A DNA stretch of 35,000 nt from positions 1-35,000 of the forward strand of contig DASYZB010000140.1 in NCBI GenBank assembly GCA_035946615.1, given 5' to 3'. Both the position numbers and the translations under genes were made by a program. How positions within the stretch are numbered: position 1 is the first letter of the stretch; the number at the start of each line of letters is the position of its first letter. The notes below the pieces were generated by a model. That model saw nothing but the letters and a program-made list of their open reading frames with translations, made no database searches and was not told where the DNA came from. Positions 6,492 through 14,776 of this stretch are shown here, in pieces. The stretch comes from Verrucomicrobiia bacterium (lineage in GTDB: Bacteria > Verrucomicrobiota > Verrucomicrobiia > Limisphaerales > UBA8199).

Positions 6492-8864
6492 ATGATGAAT
6501 TGCCGTCGCGTTTCGTTGGGGTCTGCTTCCTTCCTTTGCTGCCTCTGGCTCGCGTTCAATTTCGGTTTGCTCTCAGTGCTGGCTGGCGAGGCGGGTTTTC
6601 GCCCGGAAAAGCTTGCCAAGATGGACGCAGCCATCGAGCAGGCCATAGCCGAGCACCGATGTCCCGGTGGCGTGTTGTGGGTTGAACACCAAGGGCTCAG
6701 CTATCATAAGGCCTACGGCCATCGCGCCCTGGTCCCGGATGTGGAGCCGATGACCGAAGACACGATTTTTGATGCCGCTTCGCTAACCAAAGTGGTTGCT
6801 TGCACCCCAGCGGTAATGCTCCTGGTCGAGCGCGGCTTAATCGGTCTGGATGAGCGCGCGCAAACCTATATCCCGGAGTTCAAGGGCGGGGGCAAGGAAG
6901 CCATTACCGTCCGGCAACTCATGTTGCACCTCTCGGGTTTGCCCGGCGATATCGAGACCCGCACCGACTGGCATGGGTCCGAAACGGCCATTCAAAAGGC
7001 CTGCGCGGCGCAGCTCGTAAGTCCGCCCGGCACAGTCTTCCGCTATAGCGACATCAACTTCTTTCTCCTGGGCGAAATCGTCCAGCGCGTGAGCAAAATC
7101 CCGCTCAATGAATTTGTTGCCCGCGAGATTTACCAACCGCTCAAGATGGTGGATACGGGTTATCTGCCGCCGGAATCGAAGCTGGGGCGCATCGCGCCGA
7201 CGGAGATGGTGGATGGCAAACCCTGGCGCGGAGTGGTGCATGACCCCACGGCGCGCAAGATGGGCGGGGTCGCGGGCCATGCCGGGCTGTTCTTTACAGC
7301 CGCAGACCTGGCGCGGTATGCCCGCATGCTCCTCAATTTGGGTGAGTTGGAGGGCGCGCGCGTGTTGAAACCCGAAACGGTCCGTTTGATGACCAGCGTT
7401 CAAAGCCCTCCTTACATTTCAGACCGTCGTGGGCTGGGATGGGATATCGACTCGGGCTACAGCGGGGCGCGCGGGAAGATTTTCCCACTGGGTTCCTACG
7501 GCCATACCGGCTGGACCGGCACTTCCATCTGGATTGATCCTTTTTCCCAAAGCTTCGTGATTTTCCTGTCGAACCGCAATCATCCGACAGAGGAAGGCAA
7601 TGTCGGGGCACTTCGGGCCCAGCTTGCCACTTTGGCGGCCCAAGCCATCGCGGATTACAATTTTACCTACGTGCCCGGCGCGCTTCCGCCATGGACTAAC
7701 GCAGAGCCCCGCTTGGTGCGGGAAAAACCCGTGGCTCAGTTCAAAACCCTCAATGGGATTGACGTTCTGGTGAAAGAACATTTCGCGCCGCTCAAGGGCC
7801 TGCGGGTTGGCCTGATTACCAACGATACGGGCCATGACCGCCAGCGCAATCCGACCATTGATCTGCTCCTGCACGCTCCGGAGGTTCAACTTAAGGCACT
7901 CTTCAGTCCCGAACACGGCATCCGTGGCCTGAAAGATGAGCCGGTCTCCGATGAGGTGGACGAGCAAAGCGGGTTGCCTGTCTATAGCCTCTACGGCGAG
8001 CATCTCAAACCCAAACCCGAGCAACTTCAGCACCTCGATGCGTTGGTCTTCGATATCCAGGATATTGGCTGCAGGTTTTACACTTACACCGCCACAATGG
8101 CCTTGGCCATGGAAGCCGCCGCCGAGAATGGCAAGAAATACTTTGTCCTGGACAGGGTCAATCCGCTCAATGGCGTGACCATTGATGGGCCGGTCTTAAT
8201 CGGCGAACCTAGTTTCGTTGGATTTCACCGGGTCCCGCTTCGCTATGGGATGACCATCGGCGAGTTGGCGCGGATGTTCAAAGCCGAGCGCAACTGCGCG
8301 GCGGATTTAACTGTCATCCCGCTGGAGAACTGGCGCCGGGATTTGTGGTTCGACCAAACCGGGCTGCCGTGGACGGACCCTTCACCCAATATCCGCAATC
8401 TGACCGAGGCGATTCTATATCCCGGGCTGGGTCTTCTGGAGCGCGCCGTTTCGGTGGGACGCGGCACCGATACCCCTTTCGAGATAGTGGGCGCCCCGTA
8501 CGTCGATGATGTGCGGCTGGCCGATGAATTGAACCATGCCCGCTTACCTGACGTCCGATTCGTGCCCATCCGCTTTACGCCCACCTACAGCACATACCAA
8601 AATCAATTCTGCCGGGGCGTTTACATCCTCCTGACCGACCGCCAAGCCTGCAACGTGGTCGATGTCGGCCTGCAGATTGCCAAAACCTTGTACCGTCTTT
8701 ATCCGCACGACTTCGACCCGGACAAGGTGAGCCACCTGCTGTTGCACCCGCCAACTCTGGAAGCGATTAAGGCCGACAAACCGCTCAGCGAGATTCACCT
8801 GAGCTGGCAAAAGGACCTGGACGAGTTCCAAAAGATACGCGCGAAATATTTGATCTACAGATGA
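6492..8864 (+). CDS. fusion of AmiE/beta-lactamase-fold serine hydrolase with NamZ-type (DUF1343) exo-muramidase
   Basis: 790-residue exported protein with two enzyme domains. A signal peptide (about 1-32) precedes a class C beta-lactamase-fold hydrolase: nucleophile motif SLTK (Ser97, Lys100), YSDIN (Tyr185) and HTG (338-340, in place of KTG). From about residue 415 the rest is DUF1343, the fold of NamZ exo-beta-N-acetylmuramidase, with the conserved SPEHG (Glu474, the expected catalytic acid), VYSLYGEH and VFDIQDIGCRFYTYTATM. In Bacillus subtilis the corresponding proteins AmiE (YbbE) and NamZ (YbbC) are separate and act in turnover of peptidoglycan MurNAc fragments. I infer one periplasmic enzyme that trims peptide and MurNAc from wall fragments; esterase or other hydrolase activity of the first domain is possible. 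A TGA-TAG-like gap of only 8 bases separates it from the convergent gene. Confidence 0.9.
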   Translation: MMNCRRVSLGSASFLCCLWLAFNFGLLSVLAGEAGFRPEKLAKMDAAIEQAIAEHRCPGGVLWVEHQGLSYHKAYGHRALVPDVEPMTEDTIFDAASLTKVVACTPAVMLLVERGLIGLDERAQTYIPEFKGGGKEAITVRQLMLHLSGLPGDIETRTDWHGSETAIQKACAAQLVSPPGTVFRYSDINFFLLGEIVQRVSKIPLNEFVAREIYQPLKMVDTGYLPPESKLGRIAPTEMVDGKPWRGVVHDPTARKMGGVAGHAGLFFTAADLARYARMLLNLGELEGARVLKPETVRLMTSVQSPPYISDRRGLGWDIDSGYSGARGKIFPLGSYGHTGWTGTSIWIDPFSQSFVIFLSNRNHPTEEGNVGALRAQLATLAAQAIADYNFTYVPGALPPWTNAEPRLVREKPVAQFKTLNGIDVLVKEHFAPLKGLRVGLITNDTGHDRQRNPTIDLLLHAPEVQLKALFSPEHGIRGLKDEPVSDEVDEQSGLPVYSLYGEHLKPKPEQLQHLDALVFDIQDIGCRFYTYTATMALAMEAAAENGKKYFVLDRVNPLNGVTIDGPVLIGEPSFVGFHRVPLRYGMTIGELARMFKAERNCAADLTVIPLENWRRDLWFDQTGLPWTDPSPNIRNLTEAILYPGLGLLERAVSVGRGTDTPFEIVGAPYVDDVRLADELNHARLPDVRFVPIRFTPTYSTYQNQFCRGVYILLTDRQACNVVDVGLQIAKTLYRLYPHDFDPDKVSHLLLHPPTLEAIKADKPLSEIHLSWQKDLDEFQKIRAKYLIYR

Positions 8865-8872
8865 GGTTTTGA

Positions 8873-9343
8873 TCAATGTGATTGAGGGACCACCGGTGCG
8901 TGGGCCGCATGCAGGGTAATGGTGCTGTCGGAAAGCCAGGGATGCTCCTGCCGATCGATAATCAGCACGCGAGGCAGCAACTCGATCTCATGATTGAAGA
9001 GCTGGAAAGTGACTGTACCCGGCAGGAATGTCGTGTCCATAAAGATACAGGAGCCGAACGGGACGGGATACGGGACGGGCTGCGGCTGTGCGAAAATGAG
9101 AGAGCCCAAGGCATTGGTTGCCGGAAGCATCTGGTCGGGAAACTCGATTTGGACATTGGTGATGGCGAGCTTGTGCTGGTTGATGACAAGGGCGGGCGCG
9201 CCTGCGGGTGAATTTGTAAAGGTGACGTGCCAAGGCCCTTTGCGTGTCCGCCGATGCTCGATGGCGTGGTAGAACAGGGCGTAACAGCCCAAGGCCAGCA
9301 CAAAGGCGAGGATGAAATGCTTCATCGGATTGTCCGAACTCAT
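8873..9343 (-). CDS. membrane-anchored protein of unknown function
   Basis: About 156 residues from the first ATG at 9343 (the ATG at 9325 is also possible). The N-terminus MKHFILAFVLALGCYALFYH is a signal anchor followed by the basic HRRTRKGPW; the remainder is beta-rich and should face the periplasm (WHVTFTNSPAGAPALVINQ, ITNVQIEFPDQMLP). No cysteine pair or known catalytic motif is seen and I do not recognise the family. It lies about 70 bases downstream of the protease gene on the same strand, so co-transcription is likely; a chaperone or partner of the protease is only a guess. Convergent with the muramidase fusion gene. Confidence 0.65.
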   Translation of the reverse strand: MSSDNPMKHFILAFVLALGCYALFYHAIEHRRTRKGPWHVTFTNSPAGAPALVINQHKLAITNVQIEFPDQMLPATNALGSLIFAQPQPVPYPVPFGSCIFMDTTFLPGTVTFQLFNHEIELLPRVLIIDRQEHPWLSDSTITLHAAHAPVVPQSH

Positions 9344-9415
9344 GTGGGTTCGAGAGTCTGGCAACTCGACCAGTGATGTCAAGCCAGCGAAACACACACT
9401 CGGAAGGCCACCGAG

Positions 9416-10852
9416 TCACTGGCCCGAGGCAGATTTTAGGGCGAAATTGCTTTGGACGAAGGATTGCGCCTGAGCGGTAGTACTGTGATTGACATCCATA
9501 TAGCCAGCGGCCAGACCGCTCGTGAAGGCCGCTGCGGGGGACGTGCCGACCACGTACCATGGTTGGTTTCCGTAAACGATGATACTCGTTCCCGGGGCGC
9601 CGAGTGAGACCCAACTGCCACGATCAGCGTAGGAAGCAATCTGGCCATTGGGGTCCAGGGCGGTCACCGGATTCACCCCGGCGTAAGCGGCCGGATACAT
9701 CGGGAGCGTACCGCCCTGATTTCCCGCCGAAGCAAAAAAGAGGATATTTTGGTCAAGCGCTTGCTGGATTATGTTGTGCAAAAAGGGACTATCCTCTGGA
9801 CTCCCCAAGCTCAAGTTAATAACCCTCGCGCCCGAGTTAATCGCCTGCACAATCCCATTCGCAACGTCAAATGTGCTGGTGCTCTCATTGGGGCCATAGA
9901 CATCGACGGGCAGAATCTGGACCGAAGTCGAGCCTTGGGTGACCGCCTGGATGCTGCGCAGGATGGTTTCGGCCATCGACGTGCCATGTGATGGCGTTTT
10001 GGGATCGAGTTGAGCGTCGCCGGCCACGGAGATTTGTTTCAGCATGAACTGGTCGAGGTTATTTCCTAGAGGCTGCACGGCGGTATCAATCAAGCCCACC
10101 ACCACTTTTCCATTGTCGGGCGGCGGCTTGAGTTGCAGTTGCGGCGCAGCCAGGGTGCTCGCCGCTAACGGGCCGGGCGTCGGGGGAGCATCGACCGAAT
10201 AGTTGCTATCCACGGCGGCGACCTGCGGATTGTCGGCCAATTGCTGCCGTGCCGCATCGGCGGCAGCCGCATCCTCGAACTCCAGCCGATATGCGTTCAT
10301 GCTGTCGATATGGCCAATGACCTTCGCGCCAAGTTGGCGGGCCAAATCCTCGATGTTTGCCCCCGGCTTCAGTCGCACAATCAGTTCATTCGGGATGAGC
10401 TTGCCGTTTGGCGGCGTCGAGGGACGGACCAATTGTGTCGCGTTTTCTCGCCCGGTGCGGAAGACGAACAGGCGCTGGCCCGAGTTGGTGCCGGGCACCA
10501 GCGCGTAATTGAGTTCACCCAACAGCAGGTGGAGGGCCTCACCGGGAGGGACATCGTTAAACTTCGCCGAAACATTATGACTGGCAGAGGGTTCGAGAAA
10601 TACCTGCCAACCGGTGGCTGCGGCAATCTTGGCGAGAAGCTGCTTGAGGTTCCCATTGTCAATGTTGGCCCTGACTCGATTCCGGTTCGTATTCCATTGG
10701 AGTGAGCTGACCAGTAAAGAGTTGCCCGGAAGCACGGCGGAAAATGCCGGCAAAATTCCCAAGCAGGACGCGACGAGACCCACAAACAGCCAGCGTGGCA
10801 GCAACTGGCGCGGGCGCGACAACATCGAGAGCGAAACAACAAAGTCAACCAT
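9416..10852 (-). CDS. secreted subtilisin-like (S8) serine protease with STN-like N-terminal domain
   Basis: 478-residue exported protease. After a signal peptide (about 18-39), residues 55-132 look like an STN (secretin/TonB short N-terminal) domain: NLKQLLAKIAAATGWQVFLE and FNDVPPGEALHLLLGELNYA. Residues 150-222 resemble the fervidolysin-type prodomain (NELIVRLKPGANIEDLARQL ... NPQVAAVDSNY). The peptidase follows with Asp256 (GLIDTAV), His289 (SHGTSMA), Asn378 (ASAGNQGG) as oxyanion residue and Ser438 (VGTSPAAAF, normally GTSMAAP). All catalytic residues are present. The fold is shorter than average but complete. It probably leads a two-gene unit with the membrane-anchored protein downstream. 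Confidence 0.85.
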   Translation of the reverse strand: MVDFVVSLSMLSRPRQLLPRWLFVGLVASCLGILPAFSAVLPGNSLLVSSLQWNTNRNRVRANIDNGNLKQLLAKIAAATGWQVFLEPSASHNVSAKFNDVPPGEALHLLLGELNYALVPGTNSGQRLFVFRTGRENATQLVRPSTPPNGKLIPNELIVRLKPGANIEDLARQLGAKVIGHIDSMNAYRLEFEDAAAADAARQQLADNPQVAAVDSNYSVDAPPTPGPLAASTLAAPQLQLKPPPDNGKVVVGLIDTAVQPLGNNLDQFMLKQISVAGDAQLDPKTPSHGTSMAETILRSIQAVTQGSTSVQILPVDVYGPNESTSTFDVANGIVQAINSGARVINLSLGSPEDSPFLHNIIQQALDQNILFFASAGNQGGTLPMYPAAYAGVNPVTALDPNGQIASYADRGSWVSLGAPGTSIIVYGNQPWYVVGTSPAAAFTSGLAAGYMDVNHSTTAQAQSFVQSNFALKSASGQ

Positions 10853-10917
10853 TCAATGTCCTGTCGAACTATAGCCGCGATTGGCTCCCCGGGCGATAAA
10901 AAGATTTCTACCCGCTT

Positions 10918-11988
10918 TTACTGAAAGCCGAGGGATTCGACTGCGATTCGTCTGGGGTCATTAGTCCCCAGCTCCAGAAGGGCGGCATTGCTGTATAAAT
11001 CCATGTTGGTGTTTACGTTGGGAACCCCCGCTGTTTTGCGCAAGCGCTCCAGTTCCTGGATGGACAGCACATCCAGCGCGACCGGGTCATAGCTCAGGCG
11101 GAGCTGATTCAGGATAGCCGAGTAATGAAGCAGACCGCGTTCCTCTCCTTCGTACTGGCAAATGAGCGCATCCACTATGTTGAGCACCACCCGATCGCTC
11201 AGCTCCGGCTTGGCGTAGATTTCTGGAATTGCTATCGCCAGCCGCGCCGGGTCGGTTTCGAACCGGGCGGTGTTATCCACACTGCCGACCGCCAGGCCAT
11301 ACAGATTGCCCGAGACTCCGGCATAGTTATGGTTCAACAATGGGGTGATGTTGATAATCTTTGTAATCTCTTTGGTGAGTAATTTGGAAATAAAAGATTT
11401 GCGCCCAATACCGGCCCCTTGCCGCCCAAACTCAAGATCGCCCCAAACCAAATTCCCGATCAACGGGCTCTCATAAAACGCATTCTGGTCGTAGCCGGCC
11501 TGAGCGCTTCCTGCGACACGAACCCCATAGCGCTCGGCCAAGTCGAAAAAGCCCGCCAGGCGCAAATCGGTCACCTGCTTGTCCCACACAATGATGTGTT
11601 TGGGTGAGAAACCAGCGGTCAGCAACCCCTCAATGACCCCCGCAACCACGGCTTTGCGGGTACCGCTGTTGGGGCCTGGGACCGAATACACTTTAAGCCC
11701 GACGACTTCTTGGGTTGAGACGATGCTCCGCCACGCGTCAGCCAGTTTGGTTTTGCCCGTTAAGGCCATGATAGCGCGATCGACCATGGGCTTGACCACC
11801 TGCGGACGGGCCTGAAAAGCGTCCGTAGCGTCGGCGCTGCATATCTCAATGACGCGCGCCCTGGGACTTGGACCTGGATTGGGCAAAGGCGCAGCGGCAT
11901 GGGCTTGAACAAATCCCAGCGTGAGCAAGCCGCTCGACAACGCGGCGATGAAGCGGTTTTTGAACTTTGGTTGTGCGTTTCTTGACAC
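10918..11988 (-). CDS. exported DUF362-family protein
   Basis: 356-residue protein with a Sec-type signal (RFIAALSSGLLTLGFVQAHA, about 12-31). The remainder matches the DUF362 pattern: MVDRAIMALTGK, VGLKVYSVPGPNSGTRKAVV, HIIVWDKQVTDLRLAGF, then KIINITPLLNHNYAGVSGNL and VVLNIVDALICQYEGE. DUF362 proteins are of unsettled function; some are linked to metal or ferredoxin-type proteins, but no CxxCxxC cluster is seen here. The GTG at 11988 is the only start that keeps the signal peptide. That start is 12-30 bases from the divergent TPR gene, so the two promoters must overlap coding sequence or each other. Confidence 0.8.
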   Translation of the reverse strand: MSRNAQPKFKNRFIAALSSGLLTLGFVQAHAAAPLPNPGPSPRARVIEICSADATDAFQARPQVVKPMVDRAIMALTGKTKLADAWRSIVSTQEVVGLKVYSVPGPNSGTRKAVVAGVIEGLLTAGFSPKHIIVWDKQVTDLRLAGFFDLAERYGVRVAGSAQAGYDQNAFYESPLIGNLVWGDLEFGRQGAGIGRKSFISKLLTKEITKIINITPLLNHNYAGVSGNLYGLAVGSVDNTARFETDPARLAIAIPEIYAKPELSDRVVLNIVDALICQYEGEERGLLHYSAILNQLRLSYDPVALDVLSIQELERLRKTAGVPNVNTNMDLYSNAALLELGTNDPRRIAVESLGFQ

Positions 11989-12018
11989 TTCGCGGCACCA
12001 ATGTTACCACGACACTCG

Positions 12019-13821
12019 ATGGTGACCACCAAAAACCTGGCGCGAAGTTCGGTCGTAATCCTTCTGGCTGGCGCCCTGCTTGCCGGCTGCAGCCCGCCCG
12101 GCCCTCGCGCGCTATTTCAGGGCAAAAAACTGCTCGAAAACGGCCAATACGCGCAGGCGGTTGAGAAACTCAAAACTGCTGTGCTTTTGCTGGGCAATAC
12201 CAACGCGCAAGCGTTAAACTACCTTGGGGTTGCCTATCATCAGGCTGAGGCGCCGGCAGAGGCGGCGAGGGCTTACCAGCGAGCGCTTTATTTCGATCCG
12301 GACCTGTCCGAGGTCCACTTTAACCTTGGTTGCCTTTGGCTGGAACAGAATCGCGTGGACCAGGCCAAAGCCGAATTAACGGCTTTTACCCTGCGCCGCA
12401 GCAACGCGGTCGAGGGTTGGCTTAAACTGGGGGCAACGCAGTGGCGCGCCCGCGAGTTCACGGCGGCGGAAAGGAGTTTTACCACTGCCCTGAAGCTCAG
12501 CCCGGGCAACGCCGAGGCATTGAATGGCCTGGGTTTGGTTCTCGTTAAACATCAACGCCCGGCCGAAGCGGCGCAGTACTTCCGTCAAGCCCTCAAGGAG
12601 CAGCCGGATTACAGGCCCGCTTTGCTAAATCTGGCCATTGTCTCGCAGGAGGCGTTAAACGACCGTGCCTTGGCTGTCGAACAGTACCGGCAGTACATCG
12701 CGCTCAAGCCCACTCCCGAAAACGCGGAGGCGGTACGGGCTTTGATTCGCGAATTGGAGCAGAGGCCCTCCTGGTTGTCACTGCATTCTTCGGCTTCCGG
12801 CGCAGCGAGCACTAAAACCAACTTCACCGCGCCCGCCAAATCGCCTCCTGCCTCTCCCAGACCGGCTGTCACTAACGCCACTGAACGCATTTTTATGGCC
12901 AAAGCCGATGTCCATGGCGAAGAACATCACACGTCCCCTGCCCAAGGCGCTCCCAAGCCCATGGCCAGAACTCTGGAGACGAATGCGATCGTGCAAGTCG
13001 AGACCATACCGGCAGAGCCAGTGCTCAAAGCAGCTCAAGATTCGCCCTCGCCCAGCCTGGGCTCTCAGGGCTCCCTTGCAAAGCCGTTGAGCGCCCCTCG
13101 GACTGACACCAGAGCTGAAGAGCCATCCAAAAGCTCCAAGCGCGGATTTTTTCGCCGACTGAACCCGCTGACTTTATTTGCCGCTCAGGACAAGACCGCG
13201 ACGCCGACTGCTTTGCCTCAATCGGCGCGCTCCGAGCCCCCGGTGGAGCAAGCGGCTGCGAACGCGGAGCGGGCTGCGGGAGCTTCGGACGCGTCAGTTG
13301 CGCTGTCAGCACGTTATTCTTACAAGAGTCCACTGAAACCAGACAGCGGAGACCGATCCGAAGCGGAATTGCTCTTTGGGCAAGGTGTGAAGGCCCAGCA
13401 AGCCGAACAACTGCCCCAAGCCATCGAGGCCTACCAGCGCTCGGTTAAGGCCGATCCCGCTTTTTACGATTCCTGGTATAACCTTGGGCTTGTAGCTGCC
13501 CAGGCCACAAACACTTCCTTGGCGCTGACAGCCTATGAAGAGGCCTTGGCCATACGCCCCGAATCTCTGGATGCCCGCTATAACTTCGCTTTGTTACTCA
13601 AGCAGGCCAACTTCATTCGAGATGCTGCGGATGAAATGGAAAGAATCCTGGCCCGCTTTCCCAACGAAAGTCGAACTCACCTGGCGCTAGGGAATCTGTA
13701 CGCCCAGCAACTGCACGACCCTGTCCGCGCCCGCGCTCAGTACTTGGCGGTTCTGAAGGTCGATCCGCAAAACCCTCAAGCCCCAGCCATACGCTATTGG
13801 CTTACTGGCAGCGGCCAGTAG
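12019..13821 (+). CDS. TPR-repeat lipoprotein
   Basis: About 600 residues; an earlier in-frame ATG at 12001 is also possible. The signal peptide MVTTKNLARSSVVILLAG ends in the lipobox LLAGC, so the protein should be lipid-anchored. Five or six tetratricopeptide repeats follow (for example AEAARAYQRALYFDPDLSEV and AAERSFTTALKLSPGNAEAL). A Pro/Ala/Ser-rich, poorly conserved linker spans roughly residues 255-440. A second TPR block (QAIEAYQRSVKADPAFYDSW onward) ends near the stop. TPR lipoproteins scaffold envelope complexes; the partner is unknown. TTGACA at 11982-11987 upstream lacks a good -10. Divergent from the DUF362 gene. Confidence 0.85.
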   Translation: MVTTKNLARSSVVILLAGALLAGCSPPGPRALFQGKKLLENGQYAQAVEKLKTAVLLLGNTNAQALNYLGVAYHQAEAPAEAARAYQRALYFDPDLSEVHFNLGCLWLEQNRVDQAKAELTAFTLRRSNAVEGWLKLGATQWRAREFTAAERSFTTALKLSPGNAEALNGLGLVLVKHQRPAEAAQYFRQALKEQPDYRPALLNLAIVSQEALNDRALAVEQYRQYIALKPTPENAEAVRALIRELEQRPSWLSLHSSASGAASTKTNFTAPAKSPPASPRPAVTNATERIFMAKADVHGEEHHTSPAQGAPKPMARTLETNAIVQVETIPAEPVLKAAQDSPSPSLGSQGSLAKPLSAPRTDTRAEEPSKSSKRGFFRRLNPLTLFAAQDKTATPTALPQSARSEPPVEQAAANAERAAGASDASVALSARYSYKSPLKPDSGDRSEAELLFGQGVKAQQAEQLPQAIEAYQRSVKADPAFYDSWYNLGLVAAQATNTSLALTAYEEALAIRPESLDARYNFALLLKQANFIRDAADEMERILARFPNESRTHLALGNLYAQQLHDPVRARAQYLAVLKVDPQNPQAPAIRYWLTGSGQ

Positions 13822-13860
13822 ATGCCCCTTGGCGCCGGTTCGCGTGAACTGTCGCGGACT

Positions 13861-13881
13861 GCGCCAGTGCCCTGGCGCTTT
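13861..13881 (+). terminator. candidate intrinsic terminator after the TPR gene
   Basis: Perfect 7-bp stem GCGCCAG/CTGGCGC (13861-13867 and 13872-13878) with a TGCC tetraloop, 39 bases after the TPR stop. Only three T residues follow, so termination could be weak. Confidence 0.4.
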
Positions 13882-14003
13882 CAAGGCCACACCACGGACG
13901 GGGGAGAGTGTCAAAATGGCACACTTTTAAGCCATGATTTGGCATGAAACTGGCTGTCTCACAACCGGTAGTGAATCGCCATGCCGATTAGTGGGAAAGA
14001 AAA

Positions 14004-14615
14004 ATGAACCTGCATAATCTGCCAATCAACATGTTTGACTGCGTCCTGATTGCAGTCCTGACCCTGGGGCTGCTGGCTGGGCGCAAGCACGGGATGTCCG
14101 AAGAGTTGATGAGCCTGCTGAAATGGCTGGCGGTGTTGATTGGGTGCGCCATTGTCTATGAGCCAGCCGGTCTTTGGTTTGCGCAAGCCAGTCCATTCAG
14201 CCTGCTGGCGTCCTTCTTGATGGCATACATTTTGGGGGCGCTTTTAATCCTGGGGGCCTTTTCTTTCATTAAACACCAGCTTGGGGGGAAGTTGATCGGG
14301 AGCGATATTTTTGGACGGTCAGAGTATTATTTAGGCATGGGGTCGGGCATGGTGCGGGCCGGTTGCATGCTCCTGGTTGGTTTGGCGTTATTGAACGCGC
14401 GCTATTTCAGCCCGGCAGAAGTCCAAGCGATGGACCGGTTCCAAAATGACATGTATGGCAGCAATTATTTTCCCACCTTGCACAGCGCCCAGCAAATCGT
14501 TTTTGAGGAATCGGTCGCTGGGCCCTGGATTCGAGACCATTTTGGCTTCCTGTTGATCAAGCCCACCGAGCCCGAGGACAAGCAATTCCATCAAAAGGAA
14601 GCCAACCTGCCCTAG
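14004..14615 (+). CDS. CvpA/colicin V production-like membrane protein
   Basis: 203-residue inner-membrane protein with about four helices: MFDCVLIAVLTLGLLAGRKHG, LLKWLAVLIGCAIVY, LLASFLMAYILGALLILGAF and MVRAGCMLLVGLALLNARYF. The spacing and the GRKHGMSEELMSLLKW loop fit the CvpA family, whose role in envelope homeostasis is poorly defined. The start is supported by the purine-rich GGGAAAGAAAA just before the ATG. The tail (about 145-203) is soluble. It sits directly upstream of dnaG on the same strand with a 145-base gap. A sigma54-like sequence at 13940-13955 is described in the findings. Family assignment is moderately sure. Confidence 0.75.
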   Translation: MNLHNLPINMFDCVLIAVLTLGLLAGRKHGMSEELMSLLKWLAVLIGCAIVYEPAGLWFAQASPFSLLASFLMAYILGALLILGAFSFIKHQLGGKLIGSDIFGRSEYYLGMGSGMVRAGCMLLVGLALLNARYFSPAEVQAMDRFQNDMYGSNYFPTLHSAQQIVFEESVAGPWIRDHFGFLLIKPTEPEDKQFHQKEANLP

Positions 14616-14749
14616 CCCGGCAACCGGTCTTGGAACGGACCACCTTCGTCGTAGCCTTTGTCATTTTCCCTCATCAATCTGGTTTTTCATTTGTGGGCCT
14701 CGCTTCTGCCCCTTCGGCGCTGGATTAAATCGCGGTTCTACCTCAAAAT

Positions 14750-14776
14750 GCCGGCCAGAGATGTCCGGCTTTTTTT
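14750..14776 (+). promoter_or_regulatory. hairpin plus T-run across the dnaG start codon
   Basis: GCCGG (14750-14754) pairs with CCGGC (14765-14769); the ten-base loop contains the dnaG ATG, and seven T follow at 14770-14776. It has the layout of a weak intrinsic terminator, yet the T-run also encodes Phe-Phe of DnaG. It could attenuate dnaG transcription or limit start-codon access. The short stem makes chance possible. Confidence 0.3.
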
